From contig CAVZDP010000005.1 of assembly GCA_963774075.1 (NCBI GenBank), positions 248,001 through 312,000 of the forward strand: 64,000 nucleotides of DNA, in the 5' to 3' direction. The stretch is from JBBQNR01 sp963774075. Its GTDB lineage: Bacteria; Actinomycetota; Thermoleophilia; Solirubrobacterales; JBBDJG01. The translations under genes and the position numbers were made by a program. A model generated the notes under the pieces. The model was not told the DNA's origin, did not search any database, and saw only the letters and a program-made list of their open reading frames with translations. Shown piece after piece: positions 51,173-60,665 of this stretch. Position 1 is the stretch's first letter. Every line of letters begins with the position of its first letter.

Positions 51173-52642
51173 ATGCGCGTCACCTTCCGCAAAGGCGCAC
51201 CGCACGAGGCTTCCGCAGACACGCTGTGCGTCGGGCTGTTCGAGGACGAGGCACTGCCCGAAGCACTCGACGCGGCGCTGTCGGGACGGCTCGGGCGGCT
51301 CGTCGAGTCCGGCGAGGCGAAGCCGTCGTTCAAGCGGACGACGCTCGTGCACGCCAACGGCGCGGGCACCCTTTCGCGTGTGCTCGTGATCGGGCTCGGA
51401 AAACGCGCCGACTTCGACGGCGAGCGCGCACGCGTGGCGGCCGCCGTCGGGTACGCCCGGGCGAAGGACGCATCCGCGAAGAGCCTCGCGTGGGCCGTTC
51501 CGGAGGGAGTCGACCAGGACGCCATCGCGGCGGCTTTGACGGAGGGCACGGTGCTCGCCTCCTACCGCTTCGACCGCTTCAAGACATCGAAGAACGACGA
51601 CGACGCCGACGCCGGTCCGCAGAGCCTGGAGATCGGCTGCGAGAAGGACGTGGCAGGCGCAGTCGAGAGCGCCGCGCTGGTTGCGGAGGCGCAGAACAGC
51701 GCGCGCGAGCTGCAGAACCTGCCGGCCAACGAGCTCACGCCCTCGCGACTTGCCGATCACGCCGTGCGACTCGCGGCCGAGATCGACTCGCTCGAGGTCG
51801 AGCTGCTCGGTCCGGAGAGAATCGCGGAGCTGGGCATGGGAGGCCTGCAGGCGGTGTCCAAGGGCTCACACGAGGAGGCGTGTCTGATCGTGATGCGCTA
51901 CGCCGGAGGCGGAGCGCGCAAGCTGGCGTTCGTCGGCAAGGCGGTGACGTTCGACACCGGAGGCATCTCGATCAAGCCCTCGTCGAAGATGGAGGAGATG
52001 AAGATGGACATGTCGGGCGGCTCCGCGGCGATCGAGGCGACCGCCGCTATTGCGCGCCTCGGGCTGTCGGCGGACCTCGTCTGCATCGTCCCCGCGACCG
52101 AGAACATGCCTTCCGGCCACGCGGTCAAGCCCGGCGACGTCATCACCACCTACAACGGCAAGACCGTGGAGGTGAACAACACCGACGCCGAAGGACGGCT
52201 GATACTCGCCGACGCGCTCGCCTACGCGGTCGCGTCCGGCGCCGAGCGGTTGATCGACCTCGCCACGCTGACCGGCGCCATCATCACGGCGCTGGGATCG
52301 ACGTACGCTGGCCTCTTCTCCAACGACGATGCGCTCGCCGGTGAGATCGTGCGCGCCGGAGAGATGAGCGGGGAGGTCGCCTGGCGGATGCCGCTCCACG
52401 CCGACTACAAGGAGCTGACGCGCGGCAAGGTGGCCGACCTCACCAACGTCTCCGATCAACGCAAGGCCGCGTCCGCCTACGCCGCCTCGTTCCTCGAGGA
52501 GTTCGTCGATGGACGGCCCTGGGCGCACCTCGACATCGCCGGCACCGCGTGGGGCCAGGACAACCGCGACTACGTCGGCAAGGGCGCGAGCGGCTGGGGC
52601 GTGCGTATGCTCGTGGAGCTCGTGCGCGCCGAGGCCGGGTAG
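51173..52642 (+). CDS. pepA: Leucyl aminopeptidase (M17)
   Basis: Two-zinc/manganese exopeptidase, 489 residues. The N-terminal macrodomain-like part includes ARELQNLPANELTPSRLADHA; the catalytic domain has GKAVTFDTGGISIKPSSKMEEMKMDMSGG (metal ligands and the active Lys), NMPSGHAVKPGD, and VNNTDAEGRLILADALAYA (metal Asp/Glu and Arg). The C-terminal end WAHLDIAGTAWGQDN is standard. PepA also acts as a DNA-binding regulator in some bacteria. ATG at 51173, 8 nt after TATACT. Confidence 0.95.
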   Translation: MRVTFRKGAPHEASADTLCVGLFEDEALPEALDAALSGRLGRLVESGEAKPSFKRTTLVHANGAGTLSRVLVIGLGKRADFDGERARVAAAVGYARAKDASAKSLAWAVPEGVDQDAIAAALTEGTVLASYRFDRFKTSKNDDDADAGPQSLEIGCEKDVAGAVESAALVAEAQNSARELQNLPANELTPSRLADHAVRLAAEIDSLEVELLGPERIAELGMGGLQAVSKGSHEEACLIVMRYAGGGARKLAFVGKAVTFDTGGISIKPSSKMEEMKMDMSGGSAAIEATAAIARLGLSADLVCIVPATENMPSGHAVKPGDVITTYNGKTVEVNNTDAEGRLILADALAYAVASGAERLIDLATLTGAIITALGSTYAGLFSNDDALAGEIVRAGEMSGEVAWRMPLHADYKELTRGKVADLTNVSDQRKAASAYAASFLEEFVDGRPWAHLDIAGTAWGQDNRDYVGKGASGWGVRMLVELVRAEAG

Positions 52643-52655
52643 GAGCCTCTGCCCC

Positions 52656-54476
52656 TCAGCGGGGGTTAGTCGGGCCGAAGCGACGGCGGCCCGGGCGCGC
52701 GAGCACTCCCGCCACCTCCTGCCACCACGCGTCCTCCTGCTCGGACACGGTCTCGGGGTCGACGCGATCGGCGATGTAGCGGATGACCGCGCGGGAGCTG
52801 CCGGCGATCAGATAGCGCCCGGTGACCGCGAACCGCCCGTCGACGAGAGCGACGAGCGCCCCCGGCGTGTCGCGACGCGTCCTCAAGAGGCTCGCCACCT
52901 CGATGTCGTTGACCTTCTCCGGAGCAGCGGCGTCGCCGTCCTCCGCTCGCCATGGCCGCGCCACGAACACCGACGGCCGGGCCTGTGGCGGCACCTTGGC
53001 GCGCGCCTCGGTTCCGATCGGGCCCTCGGCCCAGCGGCCAAAGAGACGATCGATGTGCAACCGAGCCTCCTGTCGCACGACGATGTGGAGTCGGTCCCCG
53101 GCCTCGATGCGCGTGGACCCGCGCGGAAGGACAGCCTCGCCCTCTCTGACGATCACGCTCACCAGCGCCTCGCGCGGGAGCTCCAGCTCCTTGACCAGGC
53201 GCCCGTTGATCGCGTCGCTCTCCAGAACGGGATGCTCTACGACCTCGGCTCCAAGTCGCCGGATCGTGCCGACCTCCGTCAGCGGCGCAGGCAAGGCCGG
53301 CTCTGTGGTCGTCAGCCCGAACGCTCGGGCGAGCGGCTCGAAGGTGATGCCCTGAACGAGCGTCGAGGTGACGACGACGAAGAAGGCGATGTTGAAGAAG
53401 AGGTCGCCGCTGGGGACCCCCTCGATCACGGGGAAGGTCGCAAAGACGATCGGCAGCGCTCCGCGGAGGCCCGCCCAGCCGAGCAGCAACCGCTCCTGAA
53501 GACTGAAACCACCCACCTGCGCGGCGATCAGCGTGGCGAGCGGACGCGCGATGAACATCAACACGCCCGAGAGCAGCAGGCCCTCCACCGCGACGTCGTC
53601 GAGCCGGCTGGGGAACACGAGCAGTCCGAGGGCGAAGAAGACTGAGATCTGGCCGACCCACGCCAGGCCCTGGTGGAACGCCGTCACGGTTCGCCGCGCG
53701 GGGATGGCGGCCGACCCGAGCGTGAGCCCCGCGAGGTAGACGGCGAGAAAGCCCGATCCGTCCAGGACGTCGGCGCCCCCGAAGGCGAGCGCCCCGATCG
53801 CGATCGAGGCAACGGGATAGAGGCCGGGTGTGGCGAAGCTGAGGCGCTTGAACGCCCACACGCCGGACGCGCCGGCGGCAAGTCCGACCACCGTCCCGAT
53901 CGCGAACTGCTTCGCGAACAGCCAAGCCATGTCCAACAGCCCGTAGTCCGGCAGCTGGATCCAGTCGATGAGGCCGACGACCAGCAGTACCGCCACGGCA
54001 TCGTTGAGTCCCGACTCCGCCTCGAGCGTGCGCGCCAGACGGCGCTGAAGCGTCGAGCCGCGCAGCATCGCGAAGATCGCCGCCCCGTCGGTGGCGGCGA
54101 TCGTGGCGCCGACGAGCAGGCCCTCGAGCGTCGAGAGGTCGAAGATCCAGGCGGCGGCGAGCCCCGCCACGGCCGCGGTCACGAGCGTGCCGACGAACGC
54201 CAGGGACAGCGCCGTCGGCAGGACCGGCCGGATCGACTGCCAGCCAGCGGCCAGGCCGCCCTCGAACAGGATCAAGGCCAGGGCGACGACACCGATGGTT
54301 CGCATCAGCTCGGCGTCGTCGAAGTCGATCCAGCCGAGGCCGTCGGAACCGATGAGCATTCCGAGCCCCAGGAAGAGGACGAGCCCGGGCACCCGCAGGC
54401 GATCCGCGACCAGCACGGCAGCGAGCCCGAGCGCCAGAAGAGCGCCCGCGACCAGTATCAGCTCGCCGTCAGCCAC
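52656..54476 (-). CDS. Monovalent cation:proton antiporter, CPA1 type, with TrkA-C domain
   Basis: A 606-residue protein. Residues about 1-390 have 12-13 hydrophobic helices of the Na+/H+ exchanger fold with GATIAATDGAAIFAMLRG and LNDAVAVLLVVG (ion-binding Asp region), and LGWAGLRGALPIVFATFP. After about residue 400 follow RCK/TrkA_C-like (LVKELELPREALVSVIVREGEAVLPRGSTRIEAGDRLHIVVR) and a second C-terminal domain. This matches the CvrA/NhaP2 group, potassium or sodium exporters. GTG 54476 is preferred; a GATACCT box lies 6 nt upstream. Convergent with pepA. Confidence 0.88.
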   Translation of the reverse strand: MADGELILVAGALLALGLAAVLVADRLRVPGLVLFLGLGMLIGSDGLGWIDFDDAELMRTIGVVALALILFEGGLAAGWQSIRPVLPTALSLAFVGTLVTAAVAGLAAAWIFDLSTLEGLLVGATIAATDGAAIFAMLRGSTLQRRLARTLEAESGLNDAVAVLLVVGLIDWIQLPDYGLLDMAWLFAKQFAIGTVVGLAAGASGVWAFKRLSFATPGLYPVASIAIGALAFGGADVLDGSGFLAVYLAGLTLGSAAIPARRTVTAFHQGLAWVGQISVFFALGLLVFPSRLDDVAVEGLLLSGVLMFIARPLATLIAAQVGGFSLQERLLLGWAGLRGALPIVFATFPVIEGVPSGDLFFNIAFFVVVTSTLVQGITFEPLARAFGLTTTEPALPAPLTEVGTIRRLGAEVVEHPVLESDAINGRLVKELELPREALVSVIVREGEAVLPRGSTRIEAGDRLHIVVRQEARLHIDRLFGRWAEGPIGTEARAKVPPQARPSVFVARPWRAEDGDAAAPEKVNDIEVASLLRTRRDTPGALVALVDGRFAVTGRYLIAGSSRAVIRYIADRVDPETVSEQEDAWWQEVAGVLARPGRRRFGPTNPR

Positions 54477-54609
54477 GGCGACAGGTATCGGCTTCGCCGT
54501 CGGCCACCGACCGATTCTATGGGGCGACTCGAGACGCTCCGGCAACGCTGTCCCGTGCCTGGGCCGTAACATCCAGCCGCCGTCAGGAACGCGAACACCG
54601 AAAGGAAGC

Positions 54610-55755
54610 ATGGACTTCGACCTCTCGCGCGAGCAGCAGCTGATCCGCGACACGGTGCGAGAATTCGCGCGCGCCGAGATAGCGCCCGTGGCCGAGGAGC
54701 TCGACCGCGACAAGCGGTTTCCGTACGAGATCGTCGAAAAGCTCGGCGGCCTCGGGATGATGGGCATCCCCTTTCCAGAAGAGTACGGCGGAGGCGGCGC
54801 CGACACCCTCTCGTACGCGATTGCGATCGAGGAGCTGGCGCGCGTGGACGCCTCCGTCTGCATCACGGTCGCCGCGCACACCTCGCTCGGCACCATGGGG
54901 ATCTATCTCTGGGGTAGCCCGGAGCAAAAGCAGGAATGGCTGCCCCAGCTCTGCACCGGGCGCCGCCTGGCTGCGTTCGGGCTGACCGAGCCCGAGGCCG
55001 GCTCGGACGCCGGCAACACTCGCACGACGGCGCGTCTGGAGGACGGGGAGTGGGTGGTGAACGGCGCCAAGCAGTTCATAACCAACTCGGGCACGGAAAT
55101 CACCGGCTGCGTCGCCATCACGGCCGTGACCGCCCAGCAGAACGGCCGCCGCGAGATCTCGAACATCATCGTCCCGAACGGCACCCCCGGCTACGTGATC
55201 GGCGAGCCCTACCGCAAGATGGGCTGGAACGCCTCGGACACGCGCCCGCTCACCTTCGAGGATTGCCGCGTCCCCGAGGTGAACCTCCTCGGCCCCAGGG
55301 GTGACGGCTTCAAGCAGTTCCTGCACCTGCTCGACGGCGGCCGTATCGGCGTGGCGGCGATGGGCGTGGGCCTGGCTCAGGGAGCGCTCGACGAGGCGCT
55401 CGCCTACGCGAAGGAGCGCAAGGCCTTCGGACAGCCGATCTCGCGCTTCCAGGCGATACAGATGAAGCTCGCCGACCTGTCGACCGAGATCGAGGCTGCT
55501 CGCCTGCTCACCTACAAGGCCGCGATTCAGAAGGAGCGGGGAGAGAGCTTCACGCTCACCGCCGCGCAGGCGAAGCTCAAGACGGGACGCCTGGCGGTGC
55601 GGGCGACCGAGGAGGCGGTCCAGATCCACGGCGGCTATGGCTACATCGAGGAGTACCCGGTCTGCCGCTTCTACCGCGACGCGAAGATCCTCACCATCGG
55701 CGAAGGCACCGACGAGGTGCAGCAGATGGTGATCGCCCGCCAGCTCGGCTGCTGA
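54610..55755 (+). CDS. Acyl-CoA dehydrogenase
   Basis: FAD enzyme of beta-oxidation that passes electrons to ETF. 381 residues: MDFDLSREQQLIRDTVREFA, FGLTEPEAGSDAGNTRTTA, GAKQFITNSGTEITG, RIGVAAMGVGLAQGALDEALAYAKERKAFGQPISRFQ, and QIHGGYGYIEEYPVCRFYRDAKILTIGEGTDEVQQ with the catalytic Glu near 364. Typical short/medium-chain family. ATG 54610 has AAAGGAAG directly upstream. The product feeds etfAB (36997-38809). Confidence 0.95.
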   Translation: MDFDLSREQQLIRDTVREFARAEIAPVAEELDRDKRFPYEIVEKLGGLGMMGIPFPEEYGGGGADTLSYAIAIEELARVDASVCITVAAHTSLGTMGIYLWGSPEQKQEWLPQLCTGRRLAAFGLTEPEAGSDAGNTRTTARLEDGEWVVNGAKQFITNSGTEITGCVAITAVTAQQNGRREISNIIVPNGTPGYVIGEPYRKMGWNASDTRPLTFEDCRVPEVNLLGPRGDGFKQFLHLLDGGRIGVAAMGVGLAQGALDEALAYAKERKAFGQPISRFQAIQMKLADLSTEIEAARLLTYKAAIQKERGESFTLTAAQAKLKTGRLAVRATEEAVQIHGGYGYIEEYPVCRFYRDAKILTIGEGTDEVQQMVIARQLGC

Positions 55756-55787
55756 CGGAACCCGCGCGCGCCGCCTGAGGTGATGCG

Positions 55788-55895
55788 TACAATCAATGAA
55801 GGGCGTTTCGAACCTGTGCCGAGGCCGCTCGGAAGCCATTTGCACAGGGCGGGAGGATCCGAGGCACCGGCGAAAGGCCCCGGCATCGGTATGTA
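55788..55895 (+). promoter_or_regulatory. Promoter and structured leader of korAB
   Basis: TACAAT (55788-55793) is a good -10. The roughly 95-nt leader to the korA GTG (55896) folds: CCTGTG(C) at 55813-55819 pairs with GCACAGG at 55842-55848, enclosing hairpin CCGAG-GCCG-CTCGG (55819-55832), followed by CCGGC-GAAA-GGCC-type stem near 55870-55888. Such a nested design is unusual for a short untranslated region and could be a regulatory RNA. No known riboswitch class fits by eye. Confidence 0.45.
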
Positions 55896-57731
55896 GTGAC
55901 AAAGGCGGTGGAAAAGGAGCGAGTGATCGTCCGCTTTGCGGGCGATTCCGGCGATGGCATGCAGCTCGCCGGCAGCCGCTTCACGGATGCGACCGCCATG
56001 CTGGGCAACGATCTCGCCACCCTGCCCGACTTCCCGGCCGAGATCCGCGCGCCGGCGGGGACCCTTCACGGCGTCTCGGCGTTCCAGATCCACTTCGCCT
56101 CGCGGGACATCCTCACCCCGGGCGACCACCCGAACGTCCTCGTGGCCATGAACCCGGCGGCCCTGAAGACGAACCTCGGCGCCGTCGAGCGCGGCGGCAC
56201 GGTGATCGTGAACGAGGACTCCTTCAGCGACGCCAACCTGCGCAAGGCGGGGTACGACGCGAACCCGCTCGACGACGACAGCCTCACCGACTACCAGGTC
56301 TTCCGCGTCCCCATGACGAGCATCACGATGAGGGCGGTCGAGGACGTGGATGGCGCCTCCTCCCGGGACGCCCAGCGCGCCAAGAACCTGTTCGCGCTCG
56401 GGCTCGTCTCGTGGATGTACGGGCGGCCGCTGGACGTCACGGTCACCTGGATCGAGCGCAAGTTCGCCTCCCGCCCCCCCGTGAAAGACGCGAACCTAGC
56501 GGCCCTTCGTGCCGGATACAACTTCGGCGAGACGGCGGAGCTGCTCGCAGTTCACTACGAGGTCAAGCCGGCGCCGGCCAAGCCCGGCACCTACCGCAAC
56601 GTCAACGGCACGACCGCCATGGCGCTAGGGCTCGTGGCGGCGAGCGTTCGCAGCGGCCTGCCGCTCTTCTACGCGAGCTACCCGATCACGCCGGCCTCAG
56701 AGCTGCTCCACGAGCTCTCCCGCCACACCCGCTTCGGCGTGCGGACCGTGCAGGCCGAGGACGAGATCGCGGCGGTCAGCATCGCCCTCGGCGCCGCCTT
56801 CGGCGGCCAGCTCGGGGTGACCGCCACGAGTGGGCCCGGCATGGACCTGAAGGCCGAGACCATCGGCCTCGCGGTCGCGCTCGAGCTGCCGCTCGTCGTG
56901 ATCGACGTACAGCGCGCCGGCCCCTCGACGGGGATGCCGACCAAGACCGAGGCAAGCGATCTCCTGCTCGCTGTCTACGGGCGCCACGGCGAGTCGCCGT
57001 TGCCCGTGATCGCGGCCTCCACCCCGGGGCAGTGCTTCGACGCTGCGCTCGACGCAGTGCGAGTGGCGGTCAAGTACCGCACCCCGGTGATCCTGCTCTC
57101 GGACACCTTCCTCGCCAACTCATCCGAGCCGTGGCAGGTGCCCGACGTGGACGACCTGCCCGAGCTCGACCCTAAGTTCGCGAAGGGGCCGAACCAGGGC
57201 GAGGAGTTCCTGCCCTACCTGCGCGACGAGAACCTCGCGCGCCCCTGGGCCGTGCCCGGCACGCCCGGCATGCAGCACCGCATCGGCGGGCTGGAAAAGG
57301 AGGACGGCACGGGCAACATCAGCTACGAGCCGGAGAACCACTCGCTCATGACGCGCCTGCGCGCGGAGCGGGTCGCCAAGGTGGCCGATGACGTGCCGGA
57401 GCTCCACGTGGACCACGACGAGGGAGCGCGGACGCTCTTGCTCGGCTGGGGCTCGAGCTACGGCACCATCAAGGCCGCCGTGCGCCGCCTGCGCATCGCC
57501 GGCAAGCCGATCGCGGTCGCGCACCTGCACCACCTGAACCCGCTGCCGCGCAATACGGCCGAGGTCCTGCGCTCCTACGACAAGGTGATCGTCCCCGAGA
57601 TGAACATGGGGCAGCTCGTGAAGCTGATCCGAGCGGAGTTCCTGGTGCCCGCGGAGAGCATCACGAAGGTCGAGGGGCTGCCGTTCTTCGCGGACGAGCT
57701 CGAGCGCGAGATCCTGGAGAGGATGCTGTGA
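55896..57731 (+). CDS. korA: 2-oxoacid:acceptor oxidoreductase, gamma-alpha fusion subunit
   Basis: Alpha subunit, with an N-terminal gamma domain, of a TPP/FeS 2-oxoglutarate-type ferredoxin oxidoreductase. 611 residues. Gamma domain: IVRFAGDSGDGMQLAGSRF, then FPAEIRAPAGTLHGVSAFQIHF. Alpha domain: PLFYASYPITPASELLHELSRH, TVQAEDEIAAVSIALGAAFGGQLGVTATSGPGMDLKAETIGLAVALELPLVVIDVQRAGPSTGMPTKTEASDLL, as in KorA/VorA. The last 4 nt overlap korB. GTG start at 55896; a later GTG with AAGGAG close by is an alternative. Confidence 0.93.
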   Translation: MTKAVEKERVIVRFAGDSGDGMQLAGSRFTDATAMLGNDLATLPDFPAEIRAPAGTLHGVSAFQIHFASRDILTPGDHPNVLVAMNPAALKTNLGAVERGGTVIVNEDSFSDANLRKAGYDANPLDDDSLTDYQVFRVPMTSITMRAVEDVDGASSRDAQRAKNLFALGLVSWMYGRPLDVTVTWIERKFASRPPVKDANLAALRAGYNFGETAELLAVHYEVKPAPAKPGTYRNVNGTTAMALGLVAASVRSGLPLFYASYPITPASELLHELSRHTRFGVRTVQAEDEIAAVSIALGAAFGGQLGVTATSGPGMDLKAETIGLAVALELPLVVIDVQRAGPSTGMPTKTEASDLLLAVYGRHGESPLPVIAASTPGQCFDAALDAVRVAVKYRTPVILLSDTFLANSSEPWQVPDVDDLPELDPKFAKGPNQGEEFLPYLRDENLARPWAVPGTPGMQHRIGGLEKEDGTGNISYEPENHSLMTRLRAERVAKVADDVPELHVDHDEGARTLLLGWGSSYGTIKAAVRRLRIAGKPIAVAHLHHLNPLPRNTAEVLRSYDKVIVPEMNMGQLVKLIRAEFLVPAESITKVEGLPFFADELEREILERML

Positions 57732-58786
57732 GCCACCGCGACGTGGAAGGGAACGGGAGCGGGAACGGAAGCGCGCCGATGGCGAAGCTGACGAAGAAGG
57801 ACTTCTCGAGCGACCAGGAGACGCGCTGGTGCCCGGGCTGCGGCGACTACGCGATCCTCGCCACCGTCCAGTCGCTGATGCCGGAGCTGGGCGTGCCACC
57901 GGAACGAACGGTGTTCGTGTCCGGCATCGGCTGCGCGGGCCGCTTCGTCTACTACATGGACACCTACGGGCTGCACGGCATACACGGGCGCGCGACCGCG
58001 CTCGCCACCGGGCTCGCCACCGCGCGGCCGGATCTCTCCATCTGGGTCGTGACCGGCGATGGCGACGCGCTCTCGATCGGCGGCAACCACCTGATCCATG
58101 CGCTGCGCCGCAACGTCCCGATCAAGATCCTGCTCTTCAACAACCAGATCTACGGGCTGACGAAGGGCCAGTACTCCCCCACGAGCGAGATGGGGAAGGT
58201 GACGAAGTCGACGCCGTTCGGCTCGCAGGACCATCCCTTCAACCCGGTCGCCCTGGCGCTCGGCGCGGAGGCGACGTTCGTTGCGCGCACGGTCGACACC
58301 GACCGCGCGCATGTCGCCGATGTCCTGAGGGCGGCGGCGAAGCACGACGGGTCGGCGTTCGTCGAGATCTACCAGAACTGCAACGTTTTCAACGACGGCG
58401 CTTTCGACGCCGTGCGCGACAAGGACCAAAAGGCGGCCAACCAGATCCGGCTGGAGCACGGGCAGCCGATCCGCTTCGGCGAGAACAACGAGCGCGGCGT
58501 CGCGCGCGACGGTAACAGGGCGCTTCACATCGTCGACGTCGAGGAGGCGGGCGAGGACGCGCTCGTCGTTCACGACGTACGCCGCCGCGACCCGAGCCTG
58601 GCATTCGAGCTGGCTCACCTCTCTGAGCGGCCCGTCGGCCCGACGCCCGTGGGCATCTTCCGCTCGATCGCTCGTCCCGCCTACGGAGCCTCGATCGCGC
58701 GCGAGCTCGAGGCGGCGCAGGAGAGCGTCACGGCCGACGACCTCCAGTCCCTGCTCCAGGCCGGAGACACCTGGACCGTCGAATAG
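57728..58786 (+). CDS. korB: 2-oxoacid:ferredoxin oxidoreductase beta subunit
   Basis: TPP-binding beta subunit, 352 residues. RWCPGCGDYAIL begins the family core; GCAGRFVYYMDTYGLHGIHGRATALATGLA and VVTGDGDALSIGGNHLIHALRRNVPIKILLFNNQIYGLTKGQ carry the GDG...N TPP/Mg motif. Cysteines in CPGCG supply FeS ligands as in other KorB proteins. Overlaps korA by 4 nt (ATGCTGTGA). The enzyme allows a ferredoxin-linked TCA step, seen in several aerobic Actinobacteria. Confidence 0.93.
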   Translation: MSHRDVEGNGSGNGSAPMAKLTKKDFSSDQETRWCPGCGDYAILATVQSLMPELGVPPERTVFVSGIGCAGRFVYYMDTYGLHGIHGRATALATGLATARPDLSIWVVTGDGDALSIGGNHLIHALRRNVPIKILLFNNQIYGLTKGQYSPTSEMGKVTKSTPFGSQDHPFNPVALALGAEATFVARTVDTDRAHVADVLRAAAKHDGSAFVEIYQNCNVFNDGAFDAVRDKDQKAANQIRLEHGQPIRFGENNERGVARDGNRALHIVDVEEAGEDALVVHDVRRRDPSLAFELAHLSERPVGPTPVGIFRSIARPAYGASIARELEAAQESVTADDLQSLLQAGDTWTVE

Positions 58787-58853
58787 CCCCGCGCTCGGCT
58801 TTCGCTTCACACAGAAGGCTGGGCGAACGGTCTCGACCGCTGCAAGAGCTGAC

Positions 58854-58881
58854 GAGCGCCGGTCCGTAAGCTCTGGCGCTC
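58854..58881. terminator. Hairpin between convergent korB and hydrolase genes
   Basis: Arms GAGCGCC (58854-58860) and GGCGCTC (58875-58881) with a 14-nt loop, right at the end of both convergent genes. No T-run, so only a tentative bidirectional terminator. Confidence 0.35.
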
Positions 58882-58883
58882 GC

Positions 58884-59666
58884 TCAACCGGCGAGCTCTT
58901 CCACCGCGGCCGCGACCTCTTCGGGAGCGTCGAGCTGGAGAATGTGCCCCGCCCCAGCGATCACACGGTGCTCGACTCGCGGCAGCGCACCCTTGATGCG
59001 GCGCGCCGCCCGCGCGAAGGTGCGGTCGCTGCGGTCGCCTGTGAGCACCACCACGGGAAAGACAATCGCGGCGAGGTCGCGGCGCTTCACGTGCTCGCCC
59101 GTGCCGCCGTCGATGTCGGCGAGGATCGCGTGCGCGTTGGCGAGCATCTGCTCTCGGTACTCCAGTTTCAACCGCTCGAACCCGCCGCCGCCGGAGCGGT
59201 CACCGAGCGCCCAGCGCAGGAAGATGTCAGCGGCACGGCGCTCGTCGCGGCGTCGAGCGAGCTGGATCCGAATGATCGTGATCAGCTCGGGAAGGCTCGG
59301 CCGGCTCTTGACGTGGAGCGCCGGCTCGAGCAATACCAGCGCACGAACGAGGTCCGGCCGCTCGAGCGCGAGCTCGATCGCGACCACACCGCCCAGGCTC
59401 CAGCCGACGATCGTCGCCGGCGCAGCGGCGAGCGCCTCCAACAGTGCGGCGGCGTCGCGAGCATGCACGCGCGGATCCTCCGGCGGCGGCTGAGCCGAGC
59501 CGCCGAACGAGCGGCGGTCGTACGCGATCACCCGGTGGCTCGTCGCCAGGCGATCGAAGGTGTCGCCCCAGACGCACGCCGCGGTCCCGTGCACGAGCAG
59601 GACCGGGGAGCCGCTTCCGCGCTCGTCGTAGTGGAGCTCCGCGCCGTTCGCCTCTACCGTTGGCAC
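58884..59666 (-). CDS. Alpha/beta-fold hydrolase
   Basis: A 260-residue hydrolase. The oxyanion motif is VLLVHGTAA. The nucleophile is Ser90 in TIVGWSLGGVVAIEL. The acid is in VVVLTGDRSDRTF, and the His is in IAGAGHILQLDAPEEV near 240. The cap region (residues 120-190) is rich in Arg. Esterase, lactonase or lipid hydrolase: substrate unknown. Directly downstream of meaB by 4 nt, so it may be co-expressed with the mutase chaperone. Confidence 0.88.
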   Translation of the reverse strand: MPTVEANGAELHYDERGSGSPVLLVHGTAACVWGDTFDRLATSHRVIAYDRRSFGGSAQPPPEDPRVHARDAAALLEALAAAPATIVGWSLGGVVAIELALERPDLVRALVLLEPALHVKSRPSLPELITIIRIQLARRRDERRAADIFLRWALGDRSGGGGFERLKLEYREQMLANAHAILADIDGGTGEHVKRRDLAAIVFPVVVLTGDRSDRTFARAARRIKGALPRVEHRVIAGAGHILQLDAPEEVAAAVEELAG

Positions 59667-59670
59667 GCGG

Positions 59671-60642
59671 TCAGCGCTGCGCGCGGCGCTCGAGCAGCCG
59701 TTCGGCCGCCGTCGCCGGGTCGAGCTCGCGCCGGACCACCTTGTCCAGCAGATCCCTCACCTCGTCGTCGCCGGCCAGGGAGCGCTCGAGCTCACGGCGC
59801 ATCCTGACCGCGGCGAGGCCGAGCACCTCGTTCATGAGGTTGCGCCTGCGTCGCTCCTCGAGCGTCCCAGCCTGCTCGATGTGCTCGTGATGGGAATCGA
59901 TGGCGTCCGCGAGCTCGTCGATGCCCTCGTCCGAGAGCGCCTCGGTGCGCAGGACCGGCACCTTCCAGTCCGCCGCCGGCCCGAGCGCCAGCACGCTCCT
60001 GATCTCGCGGACCATGCTGTCGGTCAGTGGGTGGTGCGCCTTGTTGACGACGATCACGTCCGGGATCTCCATGATGCCCGCCTTCAGCGCCTGGACCGAA
60101 TCCCCCGACCCCGGCATCAACACGAGCACGACCGTGTCCGCGTGGTCGATGATGTCGATCTCGGCCTGGCCGACGCCGACGGTCTCGACGAAGACGTCGT
60201 CCTTGCCGGAGGCGTCCATGAGGAGCGCGGCCTGCAGCGTCGCCTCGGAGAGGCCGCCGAGCGCGCCGCGGCTCGCCATCGACCGGATGTAGACCCCTTC
60301 GTCGAGGAAGTGGTCGGCGAGCCGGATGCGGTCGCCGAGCAGAGCGCCGTGCGTGAAGGGGCTGGAGGGATCGACGGACAGGACCGCAACCTCACGCTCC
60401 CGCAGGCGAGCGTGCTTCACCAGCGCCCCGATCAGCGTGCTCTTACCCGCGCCCGGAGGCCCGGTCAGCCCGATCACGCGCGCGCTGCCCGTGCTCGGGT
60501 AGACCTCCCGCACGAGCTCCCAGCCGGCGGGGTCGTCGTTCTCCACGAGCGTGATGCCGCGAGCGAGCGCGCGCTTGTCGCCCGCCAGCAGCCGCGCGGC
60601 CAGCGGGAGCTGCGGCTTCGTCTGCTCGGCCCCGCCCTCCAC
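59671..60642 (-). CDS. meaB: Methylmalonyl-CoA mutase-associated GTPase MeaB (ArgK)
   Basis: P-loop GTPase that protects and reloads the methylmalonyl-CoA mutase. 323 residues: Walker A GPPGAGKSTL at 61-70, Asp and Ser region VLSVDPSSPFTHGALLGDRIRL, VETVGVGQAEIDIIDHADTVVLVLMPGSGD, and NKAHHPL, which replaces the usual NKxD base motif (NKAD). Fits MeaB. Both mutase subunits are elsewhere in the window. GTG start at 60642, 23 nt from the divergent acyltransferase start, so the two promoters overlap. Confidence 0.93.
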   Translation of the reverse strand: MEGGAEQTKPQLPLAARLLAGDKRALARGITLVENDDPAGWELVREVYPSTGSARVIGLTGPPGAGKSTLIGALVKHARLREREVAVLSVDPSSPFTHGALLGDRIRLADHFLDEGVYIRSMASRGALGGLSEATLQAALLMDASGKDDVFVETVGVGQAEIDIIDHADTVVLVLMPGSGDSVQALKAGIMEIPDVIVVNKAHHPLTDSMVREIRSVLALGPAADWKVPVLRTEALSDEGIDELADAIDSHHEHIEQAGTLEERRRRNLMNEVLGLAAVRMRRELERSLAGDDEVRDLLDKVVRRELDPATAAERLLERRAQR

Positions 60643-60650
60643 GGCGAGCC

Positions 60651-60656
60651 TATGAT
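60651..60656 (+). promoter_or_regulatory. -10 box (TATGAT), leaderless spacing
   Basis: TATGAT ends 9 nt before the GTG start of the acyltransferase gene. No Shine-Dalgarno between. It overlaps the start region of the divergent meaB promoter. Confidence 0.55.
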
Positions 60657-60665
60657 TGCAGTCCC

